Source: Adiantum capillus-veneris (taxonomy: Eukaryota > Streptophyta > Polypodiopsida > Polypodiales > Pteridaceae). From it: 64,000 nt of DNA. The notes beneath the pieces were generated by a model. It made no database searches and was not told the origin of the DNA. It saw only the letters and a program-made list of their open reading frames with translations. Positions 55,790-64,000 of this stretch are shown in pieces. The stretch spans positions 55,677,340 to 55,741,339 of the forward strand of contig CM043942.1 in NCBI GenBank assembly GCA_014529385.2. Direction: 5' to 3'. Each line of letters begins with the position of its first letter. The stretch's first letter is position 1. The position numbers and the translations under genes are program-made.

Positions 55790-56830
55790 TTTGATTTTCA
55801 AACATATTCGCAGTCCGAGACGATAACCCAAAATCGGTGCAGAATTAGAGAAACTTTCTTCTGCAAAGTTATAGACCACATCGATTCCAATCCCCATCGC
55901 GGGTAGTTTCTTCTGCAAAGTTGTAGAACACATCGATTCCGGTCTCTCACGCGGGTAGTTTCTGCAAAATCGTTTTCAATAAGCAGAAAAATAAAAAACA
56001 AAAAACGGAAATTGCTTTTTAGGTATGTACACAGTCCGCGAACGATAACTCAAAATTGGTGCAGAATTTGAAAACACTTTCTTCTCTAAAGTTGTAGACC
56101 ACATCGATTCCGGTCTATCTCGCGGGTAGTTTCTGCAAAATCGTTTTCAATAAGCAAAAAAATCAAAAACAAAAAACAAAAATTGCTTGTCAGGTATGTA
56201 CGCAGTCCGCGAACGATAACTCAAAATTGGTGCAGAGTTTGAAAACACTTTCTTTTGCAAAGTTGTAGACCACATCGATTCCGGTCTCTTGAGCGGGTAT
56301 TTTCTGCAAAATCGTTTTCAATTAGCAGAAAAATCAAAAAACAAAAAGCAAAATTTGCTTTTCAGGTATATACGCAGTCCGCGAACGATAACTCAAAATC
56401 CGTGTAGAATTTGAAAACACTTTCATCTGCAAAGTTGTAGACCACATCGATTCCGGTCTCATTCGCGGGTAGTTTCTGCAAAATCATTTCCAATTAGCAC
56501 AAAAATCAAAAATAAAAAGCGGAAGTTGCTTTTCAGGTATGTACACAGTCCGCGAACGATAACTCAAAATCGGTGCAGAATTTGAAAAAACTTCCTTTTG
56601 CAAAGTTGTAGACCACATCGATTCCGGTCTCTTGAGCGGGTAGTTTCTGCAAAATCGTTTCCAATTAGCACAAAAAATCAAAAACAAAACGCAAAAGCTG
56701 TTTTTCAGGTATGTACGCAGTCCGTCAACGATAACTCAAAATCGGTGCAGAATTTGAAAAAACTTCCTTCTGCAAAGTTGTAGACCACATCGATTCCGAT
56801 TCCTTTCACGGGTAGTTTTTGCAAAATCAA
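55790..56830. repeat. 171-172 bp tandem array inside the non-coding LTR element
   Basis: About six head-to-tail units. The TTTCTGCAAAATC marker falls at about 55961, 56132, 56303, 56475, 56646 and 56818, a steady 171-172 base step. Units share CAGTCCGCGAACGATAACTC, TTCTGCAAAGTTGTAGACCA and CATCGATTCCGGTCTC. A single relic of this unit (TTCTGCAAAGTGGTAGATCA) is seen at about 24578-24597. Confidence 0.9.
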
Positions 56831-56868
56831 TTTTTGTCAGGAGAAAAAATCAAAAACAAAAACGTACT

Positions 56869-57022
56869 ACTCTGATACCATGTTGAGAGAGAAGGAGAGA
56901 GCACAGAAGTAGAACCCCAAAGTGTGTAGAATACACACATGAGATGATGTATATATATAGGGGACCTAGGTGCCATATATAGAGAAGCCATATATTGAGT
57001 AGCTTCACATATAAGCTCAACA
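56869..57022 (-). repeat. Primer site and 5' LTR of the non-coding LTR element
   Basis: ACTCTGATACCA on plus, then the 142 bp LTR, two differences from its partner. Confidence 0.93.
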
Positions 57023-57995
57023 ATGTTCACCATTGGTGTAGTCTTGCAATAGGTGTCAAGCATTTGGGAGAGAGTGTTGAAGCCAGAGCTACGAAAAACT
57101 ATTATGGCGTTTGATGCGTTTGAAAAGTGGGGATTGATGCAATAGGCCCGTTACCTATCACAAGCAGGGGTAAAAGCTGTATCTTGACGACAGCGGACTA
57201 TCTCTCTAGATGGGCAGAGGCTATACCAGTAAAACAGATCACTGCAAAGGATGTGGCAAAATTTTTGTATTATGAAATATGTTGCAAGTTTGGGGTGCCA
57301 TTAGAGCTACTTTCAGATAAAGGGCCAGGATTTAGAGCTAAACTGCTAGACTTCTTATGCATAAACATGAAGATTAGGCACCAGCATACCACTCCTTATT
57401 ACCCGCAGTGTAATGGCTTAAATGAAAGATTCAATGGTGAGTTGGTACAAATTGTTTCTCAAGTGACAGAGCACCAAGGAAAGAATTGGGATTTGGAATT
57501 GCCTAGTGCATTATGGGCTTACCGTACTTCGATGAAGACAGGTACAGGGTTTACTCCATTTCATTTTGGTGTATGGAAAGGAAGCACTATTGCTTGTGGA
57601 GGTAGAGTTGCCTGTGGTCAAGATGTTAGAGAAGTTGCTTGGGCCGCCTAGTGATGCATTCAAAGAGAGGCTCTTGCAGTTACAAGAGGTCCAGTTTGGA
57701 TAGGATGAGCGCATTGGAGCATTATGGGCAAATGCAGGATAAGGATTAGGCAAAGATAAATGAAAAGGTCAAAAGTAAGGGTATCAAGTAACATGACTTG
57801 GTTTTGCGCTACAACATTAAGCTAGAAAACACCTTCCAAAACAAGTTTCAAATTAAGTGGGAAGGCCCTTTCAAGGTAGTGGAGTGTTTTTCCAAATGGC
57901 ACATATCAGCTGGCTAACCTGGATGGTGTTCTACATAAGTCAAGGGTAAATGGATTGCGTCCTAAATTGTATCATGCTAGATTGATGATGGTGGA
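57023..57995 (+). pseudogene. Gypsy-B integrase, right half
   Basis: It resumes with HHW and, in another frame, SCNRCQAFGREC completing the zinc region. The core is largely intact from 57127 to 57651: VGIDAIGPLPITSRGKS and TADYLSRWAEA (D), LLSDKGPGF (D), CNGLNERFNGELV (E). After a frameshift near 57650 the C-terminal domain reads FQIKWEGPFKVVECFSNGTY, QLANLDG and VNGLRPKLYHARLM (to about 57990). All three catalytic acidic residues are present. Confidence 0.85.
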
Positions 57996-58104
57996 GCAAG
58001 ATGAGCTGTCTGTGGATCAAGCATGTTGGTGAGGGATGAGGAGACTAGTGATGCGGCGAGTCTCATATCTCTCTTTGCTGCTGCTGATCATGAATGATCT
58101 AGCA

Positions 58105-59265
58105 GCTAGGGGATGGGAAAATTATGTCAGGAGTTTTTTGGAGCAAGGGATTCCGCATATGTACATATACATGCATGGTGCATCAAATAAAGGATTGCCC
58201 AATTTCCATAGCCAGGTGGTTACGTGGGGCCCACGTGTGTACAGGTAGGACAGGGTGTACATAGCGCAGCGATTTTCACTATTATCAGTACCAGTGTGTT
58301 TTTTCTACAATAAAGAAGAGTTGGCAGCGCGTAAAAATTCTCGAGGAAGCTATCTGCGGGCCGATGACATGAGGTAAGCAGGTGCGTCAGATGGCATCTA
58401 GTGGCGTCAGGAGGCGAATGGGGTCAATACTTGCACGCGCAGAAGTATGGACACGACGTGCGTGTTTTCTTGTGATAATTATGTAGAAAGGTCATCATGA
58501 GGACCACTTTTTGGAGCCACTTCTTGTGGTCGCGAGATGCATTATTTGGAAAAACTGAGTGCCAGGTGTGCGGATGATGCAAAAAGGTGACAACTATGCA
58601 CTGCGAGGTCAGTTTTTGGCCTGTTCGGGGTCCGTTTGATGTCATCGAAAAGGCCACGGGTGCCCAACTAATAAATTTAAGTGTGGGAACTGAAAAAACT
58701 GAGAGAAGACCAGAAAAAAACGTGGAGAAGAGAGGTGGAACAGCCGCAAGTGTGTTTTTGCTATTTTTGGAGCATTTTTTGGCCCTAAACTGCTCATCCG
58801 AGGTCGGATTTGAGCACTTTGACATTGTAGACTGGGGTTTTGGGTGTTCCAGACGCAATGGAGCTGTCCATTTTGCCAAATACTCACAGATTTTCTGCTG
58901 TTTTTTCTGTGTAATCTTCTCCGGTGAGTGAAGCCTCTTCCTAACTTTGTGGTTGTATCTGGTGTATTTCCTCAATACTGTGTAAACTATTTGCCCCATT
59001 GGTATTGGGCTGAGCTTCATTGAGTCTAAACAATAGCAATTTGCCTCCTTTGAGCTGAATTGAGAGTGTGTGTGTGAGTGTGTATGTGTGAGTGTTGATT
59101 GGGCAAGTGGGAAATCTCTCTCTTCTCACTTCGTCTGTGTGTTTCCTGTCTCGTCCAGGCTGGTTGTGTAAGCCGAGTGGTGCCCCATAGTGTGTGTGTG
59201 TATCTTCCCAAGAGTGTGTGTCGGGTCATTATAGAGGCGTTGTGTGTGTTTCCATCCCGCTCACA
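58105..59265 (+). repeat. Gypsy-B polypurine tract and 3' LTR
   Basis: AGGGGATGGGAAAATTA ends at 58124; the LTR runs 58125-59265 (1141 bp) and is followed by the ACGT duplication. Confidence 0.9.
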
Positions 59266-62200
59266 ACGTCACATAGAATAACAAGTTATATAAAATTATC
59301 TGCTGGATTTTGCATATATTTTATGTAAAACTAAACAAATATATAGATAAATCGCAATTTGCTGCAATGGATGAATTATATGTATATCAAGAGGTATACG
59401 CTACCTAATAATTACAATATATGTGAGCTACAGTATAGTCTAGTTGGATAGTGGATAGTAAAGTGATTATTGCACTCAAACTTTTGTCTACTTATATCAA
59501 CATAGCCTGGCATAATGGTCACATGTCTCGTCATTGCTTCCCTAAACTGCCCAATCTGGTCAAGATCCAATATGATTTTTGTGTAAACGTGTAGGATAAT
59601 TATTACACCCCTTATATAAATTGATAGTATCCCTACATATATACAATTATAGATGGATAGTGCAACTCCATGTAAATAATTTGACATATTATCTCTAGAA
59701 ATGTATCTACATAATATTCACAATGGCCATCCATGTAAAATGAACCTTTTGATACTATGTCCATGTCAAGATATAGACACAATTAATATATGGATGCCAT
59801 ACATCTTTTAGAGAAATTATATATTAAATGAAGATGTATATCAAAAGGTATCAACATAAAAAAGATAAAATAATTTCACATATTATCTCCAGGTAGGTAT
59901 ACATATTATTCAAAATGGTGATTCGTGTAAAATGGACCTTTTGATATTGTGTCCATGTCAAGATATAGACTATTAATATGGATGTCCTACATATTTTTGG
60001 AAAACTATATATTAAATGAAGATGTATATCAAGGGGTATCAACATAACACCTTGATAGGATATAAATTAATTAGAGACATACTCGAGAGATAATGGGGTG
60101 CGATAATAATTATGATAAGATGTTTACAATCCATGCAATTACTTATAACTTCGAATATAGTGCGTGATAATAATAACAAAATTGCATTTATGGTATAGTT
60201 AGATAGTGAGATAGGATATAAACAATAACCTACAATCACAGTATGATACCTTTTGATACTATGTCCATGTCAAGATATAGACACAATTAATATATGGATG
60301 CCATACATCTTTTAGAAAAATTTAATATTAAATGAAGATGTATATCAAAAGGTATCAACATAACAAAGATAAAAGAATCTCACATATTATCTCCAGGTAG
60401 GTATACATATTATTCAAAATGGTGATTCGTGTAAAATGGACCTTTTGATATAATGTCCATGTCAAGATATAGACTATTAATATGGATGTCCTACATATTT
60501 TTGGAAAACTATATATTAAATGAAGATGTATATCAAGGGGTATCAACATAACACCTTGATAGGATATAAATTAATTAGAGACATACTCGAGAGATAATGG
60601 GGTGTGCGATAATAATTATGATAAGATGTTTACAATCCATGCAATTACTTATAACTTCGAATATAGTGCGTGATAATAATAACAAAATTGCATGTATGGT
60701 ATAGTTAGATAGTGAGATAGGATATAAACAATAACCTACAATCACAGTATGATACCTTTTGATACTATGTCCATGTCAAGATATAACACAATTAATATAT
60801 GGATGCCATACATCTTTTAGAAAAATTATATATTAAATGAAGATTATATCAAAAGGTATCAACATAACAAAGATAAAAGAATCTCACATATTATCTCCAG
60901 GTAGGTATACATATTATTCAAAATGGTGATTCGTGTAAAATGGACCTTTTGATATTATGTCCATGTCAAGATATAGACTATTAATATGGATGTCCTACAT
61001 ATTTTTGGAAAACTATATATTAAATGAAGATGTATATCAAGGGTATCAACATAACACCTTGATAGGATATAAATTAATTAGAGACATACTCGAGAGATAA
61101 TGGGGTGCGATAATAATTATGATAAGATGTTTACAATCCATGCAATTACTTATAACTTCGAATATAGTGCGTTATAATAATAACAAAATTGCATGTATGG
61201 TATAGTTAGATAGTGAGATAGGATATAAACAATAACCTACAGTCACAGTATGATACCTTGTGTATAGATGAACAATGTCAATGTATATATACAACTCAAT
61301 ATATACACATAGAATAACAAGTTCTATAAACATACTTACTTTCTAGAGTTTGCATATATTTTATATAAAACTAAACGAATAATAGATCAATAGGAATTTG
61401 TTATATATTTTCCATATATGCGACCTACGATATAACAATGCAAGATAATAATTACGATGCGGCCTCTAGTCTACTTCATGATAGCCTAGATTAGGTTATG
61501 ATGATGATTGAGAGTTCAAATAGGAGGCTCAAATAGTGGAGTTATGAAAAATTAAAACAATCTACACTACCACATTATTATCAATGTCTAAGATCATGTG
61601 TATCTACGTACACGTGTATGGAGCTACTGAGCACTCGATATAATGTATATATGTGTGGAGATATTAATGTGGGGAGCTGTAGTGAGAAAGGATATACATA
61701 TTTAACCTTGATACCAACCATTATAATACCCCTTCTATGGATGAATAGTGTCCATGCATGTATACAGGATAGTTAGATAGGATATAAACAATAACCTACA
61801 GTCACAGGATGTTACCTCGTGTATAGATGAACAATGTCCATGTATATAGACAACTCGGTATATACGTCACATAGAATAACAAGTTACGAATATATAGATC
61901 AATAGGAATTTGTTATCTTTTGTCTACTTATATCAACATAGCGTGGCATAATGCTCACACATCTCGTCATCACTTCCCTAACCCGCCCAATCAGGCCAAG
62001 ATCATATGATTTCGTGTAAACCTGTAGGATAAATATTACACCCCTTATATAAATTGATAGTGTCCCTACATCTATAAATTTATAGATGGATAGTGCCCCT
62101 GCATGTGAATAATTTGACATATTATCTCTACACATGTATGTACATAATATTCACAATGGCTATCCACGTAAAATGGATCTTTTGATACTATGTCCATGTC

Positions 62201-63156
62201 AAGATCCATTATAATACCCCTTCTATAGATGGATAGTGTCCATGCATGTATACAAATCCATATGTACCTAGAATATCATGTTTATGATAACTTAGCACTA
62301 GACATTCCCTATATATCTTACAAGAGAATATACATAAGACAAATATGATTATGCAAGCTCTATTTTAGTTGCATTGTGTGATGTAGAACATGTTTCTGAT
62401 ATCCACTAGATATATATAGGTGTATTTTAGAGATCTAAGAGGATTGTGCATGATAATGATTATGATACTGCATGTAATTATTACGATGAGACCAATGAAA
62501 AATTAATATTAAATGTAGATGTATATCAAGGGGTATGAACATAACACCTTGATAGGATATAAATTAATTAGAGATATACTCGAGCAATAATATCGTGCGA
62601 TAATAATTATGATAAGATGTTTATAATCCATGCAATTACCTACGTCAAATATAGTGCATGATAATAATGGTAAAATTACATGTATGGTATAGTTGGATAG
62701 TGAGATAGGATATAAACAATAACCTACAGTCACAGTATGTTACCCGTCGTGTATAGATGAACAATGTCCATGTATATATACAACTCGGTATATACGTCAC
62801 ATAGAATAACAAGTTACGAATATATAGATCAATAGGAATTTGTTATATATTTTCAAATATATGCGACCTACGATATAAACAATCCAAGATAATAATTACG
62901 ACGCGGTCTCTAGTCTACTTCATGATAGCCTATATTAGGTTATGATGATGATTTAGAGTTCAAACAGGAGGCTTAAATATGAAAATTAAAACAATCCACA
63001 CTACCACATTATTATCAACGTCTCGTCATTGATTCCCTAGCCCGCCCAATCGGCCCAAGATCCAATATGATTTCATGTAAACGTGAAGGATAATTATTAC
63101 ACCCCTTATATAAATTGATAGTGTCCCTACATGTATACATTTATAGATGCATAGTG
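59266..63156. repeat. AT-rich array, right part
   Basis: It continues the array interrupted at 47787. It begins with a block that is the reverse complement of 43365-43500 and then follows the orientation of 45950-47787, with internal rearrangement. The Gypsy-B target region recurs uninterrupted at 61855-61880 and 62787-62812 (CTCGGTATATACGTCACATA). Direct repeats lie about 935 bases apart. No coding region. Confidence 0.78.
59747..61256. repeat. Three tandem copies of a 505 bp unit
   Basis: Units start at about 59747, 60251 and 60757 with TTTTGATACTATGTCCATGT. Periods are 504 and 506 bases. The same unit is single at about 46288-46790. Units differ by few substitutions and short indels. Confidence 0.88.
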
Positions 63157-64000
63157 TGTTGAGATGTAGAGAGAAAGAGAGAGAGACGAGACAAGACACA
63201 CACCATATACGCTCCCAAAGACTGATTCATATTGAGGACAAGATACAAATATATAGGTGAGACCAAGTTGAGCAGAGTGAGCCATATATAGCTCCAACAC
63301 CCCCACTCAAACAAAGGTATCTAGCTTTGGATGAAAAAACCCTTGGGGAGTTCAAGGGAAAAACCCAAGCCCCTATACATTGTGAAATATGAACCAACGA
63401 TGATGATGTGAAAGTGAACTGTGCATCTATGTACAAATATTCAAGTGACTTAGAGATCACAATGTGCAAATGTGGAGTGTGCATAGTGCATGGTACCTAA
63501 AAGATTACAATGTCATATGTACAAAGCATTACAATAGCAAAGAAGCTAATCTAGAAAGAGTGAGGTCGAAGCAACTCCAAGCTCCGAGTGCAAGAGGATG
63601 AAACGTGACTCGTTGAGGCCTTTGGTCAAAATGTCTGCAATCATCTGGTCACTTGGACAGTGTTCAACCATAATGGTTCCTTTGCGTACTTCATACCTGA
63701 CATAATGATAATGGACATCAATGTGCTTTGACTTATTATGTTGAACATAGTAATTTGCAAGACTAATAGCACTTTGGTTGTCACACCGCAAGGGTGTGCT
63801 AAAAAGAGGAGAGTGGCCAATATCAACTAGCATTTGTCGAAGCCAAATCAACTCACGAGCTGCAAGTGATGCCGCAACATATTCTGACTCAGTCGTAGAA
63901 ACTGCAACACAACGTTGTTTCTTGTTGGTCCAAGAAACAAGACAACCATTTATAAAGAAGCAATTTCCGCTAGTAGACCGCATAGATAAATGTGAGCTTG
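63157..64000 (-). mobile_element. Copia-6, same family as Copia-5, running off the window
   Basis: A 143 bp LTR (63157-63299) almost identical to those of Copia-5, a polypurine tract GAGTGGGGG (63308-63300), then RNase H. Unlike Copia-5 it keeps pol, so it may be the fuller member of the family. It interrupts the AT-rich array at 63156. Confidence 0.9.
63546..63983 (-). CDS. Copia-6 RNase H domain, intact C-terminus
   Basis: The 145-residue open end of a polyprotein (continuing beyond the window): RSTSGNCFFINGCLVSWTNK, CVAVSTTESEYVAASLAARE, LIWLRQMLVDIG, LRCDNQSAISLANYYVQHNK and SKHIDVHYHYVRYEVRKGTI, then SDQMIADILTKGL. E of TTESEY and D of RCDNQSA are intact. There are no stops, so this is the best-preserved RNase H in the window; the first Met is internal, and the true frame starts outside. 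Confidence 0.88.
   Translation of the reverse strand: MRSTSGNCFFINGCLVSWTNKKQRCVAVSTTESEYVAASLAARELIWLRQMLVDIGHSPLFSTPLRCDNQSAISLANYYVQHNKSKHIDVHYHYVRYEVRKGTIMVEHCPSDQMIADILTKGLNESRFILLHSELGVASTSLFLD

Larger units (their letters stand above)
54221..57022 (-). mobile_element. Young non-coding LTR retrotransposon nested in Gypsy-B integrase
   Basis: Two 142 bp LTRs (54221-54362 and 56881-57022) differ at two positions and are flanked by a perfect ATGTT duplication (54216-54220 and 57023-57027). On minus the 5' LTR is followed by a primer site (56880-56869, TGGTATCAGAGT) and the 3' LTR is preceded by a GAGCGGGGG tract. There is no gag or pol anywhere inside. The interior is two tandem arrays plus AT-rich filler. 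The LTR start and the sequence beside the 3' LTR resemble Copia-5, so it is a non-autonomous relative that must borrow proteins. Confidence 0.92.
47788..59265 (+). mobile_element. Gypsy-B, near-complete Tat-type Gypsy element
   Basis: LTRs of about 1.13-1.14 kb (47788-48916 and 58125-59265), starting TGTCAGGAG and ending GCTCACA, flanked by ACGT on both sides (47784-47787 and 59266-59269). The interior reads gag, knuckle, protease, RT, RNase H, a second RNase H, integrase: a Tat-lineage order. It is split by a 2.8 kb non-coding LTR element at 54221-57022. Several stops and shifts make it non-autonomous. It lies inside the AT-rich array. Confidence 0.92.

Noticed and set aside
55040-56830. CRISPR-like repeat array
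   Set aside because: The repeats are contiguous, with no unique spacers and no cas genes, in a plant nuclear context.
54100-57063. A plant satellite array standing on its own
   Set aside because: The LTR pair, primer site, polypurine tract and ATGTT duplications show that both arrays lie inside one retrotransposon insertion.

Overview
This window is nuclear DNA from a plant with a retrotransposon-rich genome. The evidence is Ty1/Copia elements with initiator-Met-tRNA primer sites, a chromovirus-type Gypsy remnant, a Tat-type Gypsy with two RNase H domains, spliced genes and no bacterial-style operons. The species cannot be read from the sequence; a large-genome land plant fits. Most of the 64 kb is nested, decayed LTR retrotransposons, with a few islands of non-transposon sequence.

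Layout. 1-4060: nearly full Copia on the minus strand (Copia-1). 4070-6064: 5'-truncated Copia on plus (Copia-2). 6070-10527: first copy of a 4.5 kb duplicated repeat. 11066-12021: broken kelch/F-box-associated-like host gene cut by a Gypsy LTR. 12035-15560: Gypsy LTR plus decayed chromovirus pol. 15561-17499: truncated Copia-3 with a 704 bp LTR. 17755-19230: more Gypsy tail and LTR. 19274-20297: a divergent, probably centromeric, histone H3 gene on minus. 20600-21225: unknown spliced-looking minus fragment. 21285-24975: mosaic of one Copia family in both orientations. 24985-27305: decayed Gypsy. 27306-29191 and 33794-36526: second copy of the 4.5 kb repeat, split by Copia-4 (29192-33788), which is itself split by a Gypsy tail plus LTR (30768-32330). 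37468-39168: an unrecognised five-exon SAM-domain gene on minus, with a TATA box and three palindromes upstream. 39712-42709: internally deleted Copia-5 with perfect AGTGG target duplications. 43365-47787 and 59266-63156: one AT-rich array of inverted and tandem repeats, split by Gypsy-B (47788-59265). Gypsy-B is itself split by a young non-coding LTR element (54221-57022) carrying 171 bp and 43 bp tandem arrays. 63157-64000: start of Copia-6.

The two best leads are the CENH3-like gene and the SAM-domain gene. The first begins with the exact H3 start MARTKQTA, carries a very long tail and a divergent histone fold ending in the invariant EDTNLCAIHAK, and loses its last helix next to a Gypsy LTR. 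In the second, five exons join in phase 0 to about 331 residues. Empty and filled sites and target duplications give a relative order for many insertions. Nothing bacterial, no CRISPR array and no convincing tRNA or rRNA gene was seen.
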